Positions 44,423-53,621 of a stretch of DNA of 64,000 bases are shown here, piece after piece (position 1 is the first letter of the stretch; each line of letters opens with the position of its first letter). The DNA is from Alteraurantiacibacter buctensis (GTDB taxonomy: Bacteria > Pseudomonadota > Alphaproteobacteria > Sphingomonadales > Sphingomonadaceae). The stretch covers positions 62,001 to 126,000 of the forward strand of contig NZ_WTYV01000003.1 in assembly GCF_009827655.1 (NCBI RefSeq), given 5' to 3'. The position numbers were made by a program, and so were the translations under genes. The notes below the pieces were generated by a model. It saw only the letters and a program-made list of their open reading frames with translations. It had not been told where the DNA came from and made no database searches.

Positions 44423-45813
44423 CTTCGTTCCTTCGTCACTACGACGAAGCCCAAATCCTCCTTAAATCACAACCTCAAATCTGTGCCATTGGCGCTGACG
44501 GGGGACAGGGGACGCTCCTGCCTTTCGGTGCCTTGTCGAACGAAGCGAGTGGGCGTCTCGACGATGAACTGCCGGCCGACACCGAAGAGGTAGGCAGGCT
44601 CGGCGGCGAGGAAAGTCTGCCGATCCTTCTCACCCGGACCGACAGCCCTGTCGGCAGCGAGGTCTGGGGGATTTCGCAGGAGACCGTTGAAGCTCTCGAA
44701 GCAGTGTCTGTGGCGGCGACAAATCCGGCTGAACCGGAAGACGGTGAAAGCGCCGAGGTGGCCGGAGCCCCGCTGCAGGACTGGGCTCTCTTGCTCGGGA
44801 GCGCAGCCGGCAGTTTCTTTCTCTACTGGCTTATATCGGCCGGACTTCTGGCCATCATGCGGCGTTTTGTGGCCGACCGCGAGAAAAGCGCGATCTACCG
44901 CTTCACGCAGGCCGCCTTGCCGCCGCTCAGCCTGTTTCTCGCAGTGGTGACCTTCCACCTGTGGACGGGCAGCATCGAGGCGTCCATCGTCGCGCGCCAG
45001 ACCTTGCTGCGCTATATCGGTATCGTTGGCTGGGTAGCGCTTGCTTGGTTTGCGCTGCGCCTGGTCGATGCCATCGCACGCGTTGCTAGTGCCCGGATGG
45101 AACGCCGCCAGCGGCGGCAGGCAGTGTCGGTCGTCGTCCTGTTGCGGCGTACGGCAAAGATAGTGCTCTTCCTATTGGCGACGGTAGCGGTCCTCGACAC
45201 GCTGGGGGTCGATGTGACCACGGGCATTGCCGCATTGGGCATTGGCGGCATCGCCTTGGCGTTAGGCGCACAGAAGGCCGTGGAGAATTTGATCGGCAGC
45301 CTGAACGTCATCGCAGACCGCCCTGTTCAGGTCGGAGACTTCTGCCGCGCGGGAGATATTGTCGGCACCGTAGAGGATATCGGTATGCGCTCGACGAGGA
45401 TTCGCACGAATGAACGCACGCTCGTCACCATCCCGAACGGTGATTTTTCCTCCCGCGAGATCGAAAACTTCGCCAAGCGCGACCGCTTTCTCTTCAATCC
45501 CACGATCGGCGTCGAATACGGTATCTCCGCAGGCCAGCTGCGCCGGGCCGTGGAGATTATCGAGCAGATCCTGCGCGATCACCACCTGATTGAAAAGGAT
45601 GGCCTCCGTGCTCGATTTGCTCATTTCGGCGAGAGCTCGCTGGATATCGAGATCTGGTCCTACATCATGGTTGCCGATTACGCGGAAAGCCGACTGATCC
45701 GGCAGGAACTGCTGCTGGCCATTTTCGAGAGGTTGAAGGCAGCCGGTCTCGCTATCGCCTACCCGACGCGGACGGTCCATTTGGTGACCCAGGAGAATGA
45801 CGTCGGCGCGTAG
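44404..45813 (+). CDS. MscS-family mechanosensitive channel, 5' end replaced by IS
   Basis: Native coding sequence starts at about 44508, directly at the IS right end. The open frame is extended upstream into the IS to a TTG at 44404, giving 469 residues. The native part has an N-terminal periplasmic-like segment (LPILLTRTDSPVGSEVWGIS), four hydrophobic segments (LLLGSAAGSFFLYWLISAGLL and onward), and the MscS core (GIAALGIGGIALALGAQKAVENLIGSLNVI, VQVGDFCRAGDIVGTVEDIGMRSTRIRT, VTIPNGDFSSREIENF). All channel-forming parts remain, but the true N-terminus and signal are lost, so function is uncertain. Confidence 0.8.
   Translation: MRIWASSSFLRHYDEAQILLKSQPQICAIGADGGQGTLLPFGALSNEASGRLDDELPADTEEVGRLGGEESLPILLTRTDSPVGSEVWGISQETVEALEAVSVAATNPAEPEDGESAEVAGAPLQDWALLLGSAAGSFFLYWLISAGLLAIMRRFVADREKSAIYRFTQAALPPLSLFLAVVTFHLWTGSIEASIVARQTLLRYIGIVGWVALAWFALRLVDAIARVASARMERRQRRQAVSVVVLLRRTAKIVLFLLATVAVLDTLGVDVTTGIAALGIGGIALALGAQKAVENLIGSLNVIADRPVQVGDFCRAGDIVGTVEDIGMRSTRIRTNERTLVTIPNGDFSSREIENFAKRDRFLFNPTIGVEYGISAGQLRRAVEIIEQILRDHHLIEKDGLRARFAHFGESSLDIEIWSYIMVADYAESRLIRQELLLAIFERLKAAGLAIAYPTRTVHLVTQENDVGA
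44406..44460 (-). promoter_or_regulatory. Hairpin sequestering the orfA start codon
   Basis: GAGGATTTGGGCTTC (44406-44420) and its exact reverse complement (44446-44460) are separated by 25 bases. In the orfA mRNA the 3' arm covers the G of the start codon and codons 2-5. This would limit transposase synthesis from read-through transcripts, as known for other insertion sequences. Confidence 0.6.
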
Positions 45814-45834
45814 GTCGCCGCGCCCAGATGGTAT

Positions 45835-47316
45835 TCACAGCAGCCAATCGATCGGCGTTTTGCTGAGAAGGCGAGTGAGCACTCGCGACCACCATGTGGT
45901 TCCAGGCTCGGCCAGTTCACATTGACGGACATCGTCGCGCATGTCCATCCAGTTCAGTCGGCCTTTGTCATCCACGACGATTTTGTAGGAGCCGGACGCG
46001 ATCATGGTATCGAAGGCGTGGTGCATCTGTGCCGCCAGATTCTCACTCTGGATGACGATCCCGAGCTCAGTATTGAGAGCGAAAGAGCGCGGATCGAAAT
46101 TGAAAGAACCGACAAAGACCCGACGGCCGTCTACAGCGAACATCTTGGCATGCAGGGTGGCATTCTCGTTTGTGTTGCGCGGCGAAGGTCGACGCAGAGA
46201 TTTGCGGGTGGTCTTGGGCCGGTCTCCAGGGGCAGGCATCTCATACAGACGCACCCCCGACTTCACGAGAAAATGCCGATGCTTTGCATATCCGGCATGA
46301 ACCATAGCGACATCGGTCGAAGCAAAGGAATTGGTCAGGACGCGCACATCGACCCCGTTGCGTGCCATTTGCGCAAAGGCCCTGGCACCTGATGAGGTCG
46401 GCACGAAATAGCCCGAAACGACGAGCAATTCCCTTTCCGGTTGACCGATGAGACTCCTGAGGACGCTAGCCATGAGATCGCCTTGACGCGATTGTCCGAA
46501 AACCTTGGCGGGCCGATCGCTGACCAGCTCGACGGGCACCCATTCGAATTCAATCCGTCCGGCCCGCGCACGCTCAAGCAAAACAGATCCGGCGGCACGG
46601 CTTAGATAATCGGTCGCGGAGGGGCCGGAAACTGACCGCGTGAAATCAGTTGCCCCGCTTGCCGCGTACTGCTTCGGATCTTCCTTCACGATGCAGTCGA
46701 TTTCGACTGCAGCGGGACAATTCCAGAACGCATCGAAACATTCGGAGACTTCTTGCACCACCGCGCCTACGCAAAGCGCATCCACATCGGCAAAAATCCC
46801 CTGCTCTCGGTTGGCGAAGTACTCGTCTCCGACATTACGCCCGCCGACACAGGTTATCTGATTGTCGACTGTAAAGCTTTTCGAATGCATCCTGCGATTG
46901 ACGCGGTGGAAATCCAGCAGGAAATCGAGCGGCTTGAAGTGTCGGTTTCGAAACGGATTGAAAATGCGGATTTCGAAATTGCGGTCGCTGGCCAGCCAGC
47001 GCAATTTGCGGTCGAGGCCGGGAATGCCGTTATCGTCAACCAGCAGACGGACCCGTACACCCCGCGCTGCCGCTCTGCGCAAGTCTTCCAGCAGGAGATT
47101 ACCGGTCAGATCGTCGCGCCAGATGTAATATTGCAGGTCGATCGATCTTTCGGCCGCGGCGATGAGTCGAGAGCGGATGGCAAACGCGTCTATGCCGTCC
47201 TCGACAAGTGCAACGCCCGTCAGGCCGGGATGGCCCACCGCGTGCTTAGCGACACTCAAGCCGATTGCGGAAAGTGCCGTATTTCCGAACGCATGAGAAG
47301 CTGCGCGCTGTATCAT
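45835..47316 (-). CDS. Phospholipase D/cardiolipin synthase-family protein
   Basis: This 493-residue protein has two HKD motifs: RRMHSKSFTVDN (first) and ATLHAKMFAVDGRRVFVGSFNFDPRS (second), each with the HxK needed for catalysis. It starts with a hydrophobic or amphipathic segment (FGNTALSAIGLSVAKHAVG) and DLQYYIWRDDLTG precedes the first half-site. Such proteins synthesise or hydrolyse phospholipids at the inner membrane or in the periplasm. The start is taken at 47316; 47340 is possible and longer frames overlap the SDR fragment. It is convergent with the MscS gene. Confidence 0.88.
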   Translation of the reverse strand: MIQRAASHAFGNTALSAIGLSVAKHAVGHPGLTGVALVEDGIDAFAIRSRLIAAAERSIDLQYYIWRDDLTGNLLLEDLRRAAARGVRVRLLVDDNGIPGLDRKLRWLASDRNFEIRIFNPFRNRHFKPLDFLLDFHRVNRRMHSKSFTVDNQITCVGGRNVGDEYFANREQGIFADVDALCVGAVVQEVSECFDAFWNCPAAVEIDCIVKEDPKQYAASGATDFTRSVSGPSATDYLSRAAGSVLLERARAGRIEFEWVPVELVSDRPAKVFGQSRQGDLMASVLRSLIGQPERELLVVSGYFVPTSSGARAFAQMARNGVDVRVLTNSFASTDVAMVHAGYAKHRHFLVKSGVRLYEMPAPGDRPKTTRKSLRRPSPRNTNENATLHAKMFAVDGRRVFVGSFNFDPRSFALNTELGIVIQSENLAAQMHHAFDTMIASGSYKIVVDDKGRLNWMDMRDDVRQCELAEPGTTWWSRVLTRLLSKTPIDWLL

Positions 47317-47536
47317 GAACGGAGGGTGCCGGTCGCGCATCCGCGTTACGGTGCGCTGTCGGGAGGCGTTGTCTGCGACGGAACAGCAGGGCCAATGTCC
47401 GGTTCTGTTCCGGTTAGTGCAACCGACCTGTTGCACAGCTTTCTCGTCATCTCCCGGTCGCGAGTCGGGTCTGTCACGACCGCGCGACCCGAAGTCTGGC
47501 CACGCATCCCCATGAGACCGCAAGGACCGGGATGGT

Positions 47537-47735
47537 CGCCGCCTTCCGCTTGCGGATCGGTCACGGCCTGTAAGACACGCAAAGTGCCGTGCTCGGCATC
47601 GCGACACGCCAGCAGCACGCGCACGCCTTTCATCGCCAGGTGCGGGGCGATCTCGTAGCCGGTGCCGCTATTGGCGCCGTTAACGACGGCCGGCCGTCCG
47701 GATTGATGGGGGATATCGGAAAAGGCGAAGCTCAT
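47537..47735 (-). pseudogene. Short-chain dehydrogenase N-terminal fragment
   Basis: The frame starts MSFAFSDIPHQSGRPAVVNGANSGTGYEIAPHLAMKGVRVLLACRD, which is the NAD(P)-binding motif of an SDR (usually TGANSGTG; here the first Thr is Asn). Similarity ends after about 66 residues. The catalytic YxxxK part is missing, and the following sequence is shared with the PLD gene leader. This is a relic. Confidence 0.6.
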
Positions 47736-47767
47736 GCGGTATGTTCGTCCCGGTGCCATGACGGGCG

Positions 47768-49000
47768 CTAATCCTCGGAACTCGTCGTTTCGGGCACGGC
47801 TGATGCGACAGTGTCCGGATCCGACGATGGCGGACTATCCTGCCATGCCTGTGCCCGACCGCGCTCCACGCCATAGTCGAACAGCGTGCGCATATAATCC
47901 TGCTCGAAAAGATCGTGCTCGTCCGCGTCGAAGTCCTGCTCGATAAAGGTCAAGTGATATCCGGCGCCGGTCGATCTCGCCCAGACATAGGCCGAGGCCA
48001 CACGGTCCTGGAGGCTGGAGAAGAGCATCACCTCAAGCGTCCGCTTGGCGATGCTGGAGAGACCTGCTTCGATCAGCTCGAACTCGCCTGCCATCTTGCC
48101 GTTGACCAGCAGATACAGCTCCGTTGGGGACTGGCTGTCCCGCAGGATCTGGTCGTTCGCGACCGGCGGAGCGGCCATCAGGGTCGCAATGGTGCCGCCA
48201 TCGACATGGAGTTCGCTGATTCGCTCTCCCTGCGCTTCCATCTCGATCAGCACCGGGGGGAACTGCACCGGGACGGAGCTGCTGGCGAGCAGGATGCGCC
48301 GGAAAAGGGCATAGCGACCGGGCGCATCACCGGCCGCGATCGCTCCCATGTCCCAGATCGCATTGCCGGGGCGGTCGAGGCTGACGGTGCCGACGAACAG
48401 GCGCCGGCCCTTGCGGTGCTCTTCGCCGATGGCATCGATCACCGCATCAGTGGCGAAGCGGGCGATTAGAGCCTCGAGCGGCCCGGTCGTCGCGACGCTG
48501 GTCGAGAACGGGATCGCCAACGCGAAGCGGTCCTTGTAAATGTCGTCGGGCGTGATCTCGGTATAGGCGCGTTTCAGCTCGTCGTCGTAGTCCGGCCCGA
48601 GCAGCGCGAAGGGGGCGATGAGAGCCCCGGTGCTGACTCCAGTGACCACGGCAAATTCAGGTCGCTTGCCGGTTTGCGACCATCCGTTGAGAAAACCCGC
48701 ACCATAGGCCCCGTCATCCCCACCGCCCGACAGCGCGAGCACGCGCAGTGGCTCGCCCGGCGGTGGCGGGGCGATCGAGATCTGTGTCAACAGGTCGGGG
48801 GAATTGGCCCAATGGCGGATTTTCGGCGAATCCGGCGCGTGCGCGGCTTCGATCTGCGCGGCCTCGAACGGTTGCCGGTCGAAGCTGGCACAACCGCCAA
48901 GCAGCAATGCGGGGCCGAGCACTCCCAGGACGAGCGTTCGCACCAGGTCGATGGCCTGTCCCGGCATCATGGTCAGGCGGAGTTCTTTACGGGTTCGCAT
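47768..49000 (-). CDS. Patatin-like phospholipase lipoprotein
   Basis: This is a 410-residue serine hydrolase. A signal peptide ends with the lipobox LLGGCAS, so an outer- or inner-membrane lipoprotein is likely. Patatin features are the glycine-rich oxyanion loop SGGGDDGAYGAGF, the nucleophile elbow GVSTG and the catalytic aspartate in HVDGGT. The start is uncertain: ATG 49000 has GAGAAGG upstream, while 48970 would place the signal peptide nearer to the N-terminus. It overlaps the end of the RND-operon outer-membrane gene, so it is probably co-transcribed with the pump. Confidence 0.85.
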   Translation of the reverse strand: MRTRKELRLTMMPGQAIDLVRTLVLGVLGPALLLGGCASFDRQPFEAAQIEAAHAPDSPKIRHWANSPDLLTQISIAPPPPGEPLRVLALSGGGDDGAYGAGFLNGWSQTGKRPEFAVVTGVSTGALIAPFALLGPDYDDELKRAYTEITPDDIYKDRFALAIPFSTSVATTGPLEALIARFATDAVIDAIGEEHRKGRRLFVGTVSLDRPGNAIWDMGAIAAGDAPGRYALFRRILLASSSVPVQFPPVLIEMEAQGERISELHVDGGTIATLMAAPPVANDQILRDSQSPTELYLLVNGKMAGEFELIEAGLSSIAKRTLEVMLFSSLQDRVASAYVWARSTGAGYHLTFIEQDFDADEHDLFEQDYMRTLFDYGVERGRAQAWQDSPPSSDPDTVASAVPETTSSED

Positions 49001-50474
49001 CGCCATCCTTCTCGGAAATCTCTGGGGGATCAGCCTCCGGCGCGTTCCAGCTTCCGCCGAGCGCCAGATTGAGCGTGACGAACTGCTCGCGTTCCATGCG
49101 CTCGATCGTCGCCAGATCGCTGCGCGCAGTGATCGCCTGCTGCCGGATCTGCAACACGTCAAGCAGGCTGCTTTCGCCGACCCTGTACCGCAGATCCTCG
49201 ATCCTGAGCGCTTCCTCTATCTCGCGCACGCGGATGACGGCCGCGTCCCGGCGGCGGCGAAGCACCACGCCGCTGTCGAGCGCGGTTTCCACCTCCTCGA
49301 AAGCGGCCAGCGCGGCGCCGGCATATTGCGCGATCGCCGCGCGCAGTTCGGCATCGGCAATGTTTTCGCCGGCAGCCAGCGCGCCGCCCTGGTAGATCGG
49401 CGCCGCGACATTGCCGCCAATGCTGAACAGGGTCGCGGTAGGATCGAAGATATTTTCAAGGGCGTCCGACACCGCGCCCGCCAGCCCCGTGAGCGACAGG
49501 CGCGGCAGGCGCGCCTTGCTGGCCTGGTCCTCGGCATGCAGTGCGGCGGCGACGCGCCGCTCGGCCGCGACCAGATCGGGCCGCCGCTCGAGCAGCGTCG
49601 AAGGCAGCCCGGCAGGCGGCGGCGTTGGCATGGGCGGCAAGTCAATTCCCGAGGCGAACTCGGCCGCGGGATAGCGCCCGACCAGTAGTTCGAGAGCACG
49701 GATCGCCTCGCGCCGCGCGCCCTGTGCCCGTGCGAGAGCCTCGCGCGCCTGTTCGAGATTGGCGCGGATCAGTGCCAGATCGCCATCCATCGCGACGCCC
49801 TCGCGGACCTGCAGACCCACCAAGCGATGCAGATGTTCGAGCGTATCAACCGCTTCCTCGGCCAGCCCCACCTGCCGCGAAGCCTCGATCGAGACCAGAT
49901 AGGCGCGCGCCACGCCCGCGGCAATCGATTGCCGGGCCGCGAAATAGTCGGCGCGGGCAGCCGCCTCGTTCTCGAGCGCGGCATACCAGCCATCGCTGAT
50001 CCTGCCCCACAGGTCGATTTCCCAACTCGCCTGCGCCAGTCCCAGAAAGCTGGTGCTGTCATATTCGATGCTGGACGGCACCGGCAGTCCGGCCTGCCCG
50101 CCGATTTCGATATCATCGATCTCGATATGGCTGCGCGAACCCAGGCCGACCGCCTGAACGGCCGGACGCAGCCCGGAACGCGCCTGACGGGCAAGTGCTG
50201 CGGCGCGCTGGACCTGCGCCGCGGCGGCCTGAAGATCACTGTTCTTCTCCTGCGCTTCGGCCACGAGCGCGGCGAGGCGCGGGTCGCCGAAGGCGGCGAC
50301 CCATCCGTCCGCGACCGGCCCTGCGGCATCGGCGACTGCCCGCCAGCGTTCCGGCAAAGGCGGCAGGGCCGCGCGGGCGGGTGCGACCGGACCATCGCCG
50401 ACCCTGTCGGGATGCGAGCAGCCTGACACCAGCATCAGGCCGAGCAACATGGCGGTGAGAGGGACGATGCGCAT
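48987..50474 (-). CDS. NodT-type outer-membrane factor of the RND pump
   Basis: This 495-residue TolC-like lipoprotein has a signal MRIVPLTAMLLGLMLVSGC with a lipobox cysteine. OEP features include GWVAAFGDPRLAALVAEAQEKNSDLQAAAA, ASWEIDLWGRISDGWYAALENEAAARADY, ERRPDLVAAERRVAAALHAED and the SIGGNVAAPIYQGGALAAGEN segment. It starts 3 bp after the RND permease stop and belongs to the adaptor-permease-channel operon running from 54662 to 47768. Confidence 0.93.
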   Translation of the reverse strand: MRIVPLTAMLLGLMLVSGCSHPDRVGDGPVAPARAALPPLPERWRAVADAAGPVADGWVAAFGDPRLAALVAEAQEKNSDLQAAAAQVQRAAALARQARSGLRPAVQAVGLGSRSHIEIDDIEIGGQAGLPVPSSIEYDSTSFLGLAQASWEIDLWGRISDGWYAALENEAAARADYFAARQSIAAGVARAYLVSIEASRQVGLAEEAVDTLEHLHRLVGLQVREGVAMDGDLALIRANLEQAREALARAQGARREAIRALELLVGRYPAAEFASGIDLPPMPTPPPAGLPSTLLERRPDLVAAERRVAAALHAEDQASKARLPRLSLTGLAGAVSDALENIFDPTATLFSIGGNVAAPIYQGGALAAGENIADAELRAAIAQYAGAALAAFEEVETALDSGVVLRRRRDAAVIRVREIEEALRIEDLRYRVGESSLLDVLQIRQQAITARSDLATIERMEREQFVTLNLALGGSWNAPEADPPEISEKDGDANP

Positions 50475-50477
50475 GGT

Positions 50478-53400
50478 TCAACTTGCCCCCTGTGGCTCGG
50501 CTGCGGTCTCGTCAGGGCCGATCTTGAAGAAGATTGCATAGAGGACCGGCACCACGAACAGGGTCAGTACCGTCCCGAAGGCCAGCCCGAAGGCCAGGAC
50601 CACGGCCATCGCCTTGAAGAAGGCGTCGAACAGCAGTGGGATGACGCCGAGTACCGTCGTCAGCGAACTCAGGATGACCGGGCGGGCGCGATCATAGGCT
50701 GCCTCAATGATGGCATCGAAACGCGGTTTGCCCTCGCCGATCTCGATATCCATCTGATCGACCAGCACGATCGCGTTCTTGATCAGCAGGCCCGAGAGCG
50801 AGAGCACACCGAGAATGGCGATGAACTCCATCGCTATGCCGGTGAAGAGCAGGCCGATGGTTACGCCGATGATCGCCAGCGGCACGATCATGAAAATGAT
50901 CACCGGCTGGCGCACTGCGTTGAACAGCACGACTACCACCAGCACCATGCCGATGACACCGAGCGGGACCACGCCAATCAGCGAATCGATCGCCTCGGTG
51001 CTCGTTCCTTCCTGGCCGTCCCATTCGAAATGGTAGCTGGAAGGCAGTTCGATCGCCTCGACGTCTCCGCGCACGCGATCGAGCAGACGGTTGGCGGTTT
51101 CGCCCGGCGCGGGATCGGCCTGGGCGTTGATTGCCCAGCGCTGATCGATCCGCTGAATCTGCGAATGACGCCAGCGGGTCTCGAAACCGTCGATCACTTC
51201 CTGCAGCGGAAGCGAGGCGCCGCTGGCGCTGAACACCTGGATTGCTTCCATGTTCTGCGCGTCGCGCGTTTCGCTTTCGGGCGAGCGGGCGATGATCGGG
51301 ATCAGGTCGTCGCCCTCGCGGAAGACGCCTATCGGACGGCCCGCGAACGTGCCCTGCAAGGCCTCGGCCACGTCCTCGCGGCTGACGCCAAGGCGACGCG
51401 CGCGCGTTTCGGAATAGAGCGGGTGGATGACCGGCACCTGCTCGCGCCAGTCATCCTTCACGAGGATGGCCGCTTCGTCCTCGGCGAAGACATCCTTGGC
51501 CTGCTGCGCCAGGCTCTGCAGAACCGCCGGATCGGGCCCCGAAAACTGCGCCTCGATCTTCGAGCCGCCACCCGGCCCCAGTTCGAACAGCCAGACCTTG
51601 GCGCGCGCTTCGGGGGCGTTCTTTTGCAAATAGGCATGCACATCTGCCTGCAGCCGCTCGAGCGTCGAGGCGTCCTCAACCCGCAGGATCATCTGGCCGA
51701 AGGAGGATGTCGGCGCCTCGGGCTGATAGACCAGCTTGTAACGCAAGGTACCCATGCCGACCACGGTCTGAACGTCAGTAACGCCGTCCATCGTCGCCAG
51801 ATCCTCCTCAATCTCCTCCAGGTCGGCATTGGTCCGCTCGATATCGGTGCCCGCAGGCAGCCAGTAATCGACCATCAAATGCGGCGTGGTGGAGGCGGGA
51901 AAGAAACCCTGTTCCACGAACGCGAAGCCCACAAGGGAGACGGCGAACAACCCCCCGGTCAGGCCCATGGTACGCCAGCGATGGCGCAGCGCGCGCGCGA
52001 GCCATTCGCGATAGGCGGTGCCGATCCGGCCGGCTTCGCGCTGCGGGGCGGCCTCGTCCTCGAGACCGTCGTGGCCTGCATCGAATCCTGTCTCCCGATC
52101 AGTGCCGGAAGCGGCAGCATCCTCCTCCTTCTCGAACAGCCAGTTGGCGAGAAAAGGCGCTACGGTGACCGCGAAGAACCACGAGAACAAGAGCGAGATC
52201 ATCATCACCCAGAACAGGTGATTGGTGTATTCGGCGACCTGCCCGGGGGCGAGGCCGATCGGGGCGAAGGCGATGATGCCGACCAGCGTGCCTCCTAGTA
52301 GCGGCCACAGCATCTGGCCCACGATCGCGCGCGCCGCCTCCAGCCTGTTTTTGCCCTGCTTGAGGCCGACGAGCATCCCCTCGACCACGACGATGGCGTT
52401 GTCCACCATCATTCCCAGCGCGATGATCAGCGCGCCCAGCGAGATGCGGTGCATCGGTATCCCGCCGGCATTCATCCCAGCCAGCGTCGCCGCGACGGTG
52501 AGCATGAGCACGGCGCCGATGACCACGGCCGAGCGCCAGCCCATGAAGATCAGCAGCGTGACCACCACGATGACGAGCGCCGTCGCGACATTGATCACGA
52601 AATCGCCGATCGCGTCCGACACCACCTTGCCCTGGTGGTAGAATTCGTGGATCTCGATGCCGATCGGGCGGTCGCTCTCGCTCGCGCGCAGCTTGGCTTC
52701 GATCGCCTCGCCGACCTCGACCACATTTGTGCCGGTCGCATTCGAGATGCCCATGCCCACCGCCGGCCTGCCATTGTAGCGCAGGATCTGCATCGGCGGA
52801 TCGACATAGCCGCGCGTCACGCGGGCCAGATCGCCCAGTCTCACGACCGCGCCTTCCTGGCCGGTCATCACCGGCAGATCGCGCAATTCCTCGACCGAAT
52901 CGATCTCGCCGGTGGGAACGATCTCCAGACGCTGGTCGCCGACGCGCACGCTGCCCGCTGCGACGACGGAATTCTGCTGTGCTAGATCCTGATAGACGCT
53001 CTGCACCGACAGCCCCAGCGCCGCGACCCGCTCGCGCATGATCTCGACATAGAAGGCCTCGCGTTGCTCGCCCGACAGCACCACCTTGCCCACACCCTCC
53101 ACACCGCTCAGGTCGGTGCGCAGCTTTTCGGCATAGTCGTACAGCTCGGCCGGCGAATAACCATCGGCGGTTAGCATGTAGAAGATGCCGAAGACGTCGC
53201 CGAAATCGTCGTTGACGATCGAGGGACCTGCCCCGGGCGGAAGCAGCCGGGCGGCATCGGCCACGCGGTTGCGCAGCTTGGTCCAGACGATCTGGAGCTG
53301 TTCCTTGTTGCGCCCGAACTCGTACTTGATCTCCACCTCGATGCGCGACTGGCCCGCCTCGGAGGTCGAAACAATCTCCTTCACCTCCTGCATCTGCCCG

Positions 53401-53618
53401 ATCTCCCGCTCGAGACGCTGGGTGACCTCGGTGGCGACCTCCATCGGCGATCCGCCAGGATAGGGTGTTACCACGACAGCGCGGCGGATGGTGAACTCGG
53501 GATCCTCGAAGCGCGGCAGCGACCCATAGGCCGCCATCCCGGCAACGATCGTCCCGATGATGACGAGCAGGATGAGCAGGCGATTCCTGATCGAGAAGAC
53601 GGCGGGATTAAACGACAT
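50478..53618 (-). CDS. RND-family efflux permease
   Basis: This is a 1046-residue proton-driven trimeric exporter. It has the N-terminal cytoplasmic start and first TM (NRLLILLVIIGTIVAGMAAYGSLP), the first periplasmic porter domain (FTIRRAVVVTPYPGGSPMEVATEVTQ), TM4 with the proton-relay aspartate (ALIIALGMMVDNAIVVVEGM), a central hydrophilic loop (about residue 505-530), the second porter domain and TM10-12 (LSLSGLLIKNAIVLVDQMD and onward). It resembles the alphaproteobacterial AcrB-like group near NolG/MdtC-type pumps rather than the metal exporter CusA. Substrates are unknown. It lies 3 bp after the adaptor gene. Confidence 0.95.
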   Translation of the reverse strand: MSFNPAVFSIRNRLLILLVIIGTIVAGMAAYGSLPRFEDPEFTIRRAVVVTPYPGGSPMEVATEVTQRLEREIGQMQEVKEIVSTSEAGQSRIEVEIKYEFGRNKEQLQIVWTKLRNRVADAARLLPPGAGPSIVNDDFGDVFGIFYMLTADGYSPAELYDYAEKLRTDLSGVEGVGKVVLSGEQREAFYVEIMRERVAALGLSVQSVYQDLAQQNSVVAAGSVRVGDQRLEIVPTGEIDSVEELRDLPVMTGQEGAVVRLGDLARVTRGYVDPPMQILRYNGRPAVGMGISNATGTNVVEVGEAIEAKLRASESDRPIGIEIHEFYHQGKVVSDAIGDFVINVATALVIVVVTLLIFMGWRSAVVIGAVLMLTVAATLAGMNAGGIPMHRISLGALIIALGMMVDNAIVVVEGMLVGLKQGKNRLEAARAIVGQMLWPLLGGTLVGIIAFAPIGLAPGQVAEYTNHLFWVMMISLLFSWFFAVTVAPFLANWLFEKEEDAAASGTDRETGFDAGHDGLEDEAAPQREAGRIGTAYREWLARALRHRWRTMGLTGGLFAVSLVGFAFVEQGFFPASTTPHLMVDYWLPAGTDIERTNADLEEIEEDLATMDGVTDVQTVVGMGTLRYKLVYQPEAPTSSFGQMILRVEDASTLERLQADVHAYLQKNAPEARAKVWLFELGPGGGSKIEAQFSGPDPAVLQSLAQQAKDVFAEDEAAILVKDDWREQVPVIHPLYSETRARRLGVSREDVAEALQGTFAGRPIGVFREGDDLIPIIARSPESETRDAQNMEAIQVFSASGASLPLQEVIDGFETRWRHSQIQRIDQRWAINAQADPAPGETANRLLDRVRGDVEAIELPSSYHFEWDGQEGTSTEAIDSLIGVVPLGVIGMVLVVVVLFNAVRQPVIIFMIVPLAIIGVTIGLLFTGIAMEFIAILGVLSLSGLLIKNAIVLVDQMDIEIGEGKPRFDAIIEAAYDRARPVILSSLTTVLGVIPLLFDAFFKAMAVVLAFGLAFGTVLTLFVVPVLYAIFFKIGPDETAAEPQGAS

Positions 53619-53621
53619 GGC

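Larger units (their letters stand above)
43028..44507 (-). mobile_element. IS3-family insertion sequence
   Basis: This is a 1480-bp element with orfA and orfB on the minus strand. Imperfect ends are visible: TGGCGTAGATCAGCG at 43028 against the reverse complement of the right end, TGTCCCCCGTCAGCG ending at 44507; both share TG and TCAGCG. Flanking bases (CTCG and GGGG) do not form a target duplication. Genes on both sides are truncated, so the element has probably mediated a deletion. Confidence 0.7.

Noticed and set aside
51030-52298. Plus-strand 422-aa open frame inside the RND permease gene
   Set aside because: Shadow of the permease coding strand; no hydrophobic pattern or motifs.
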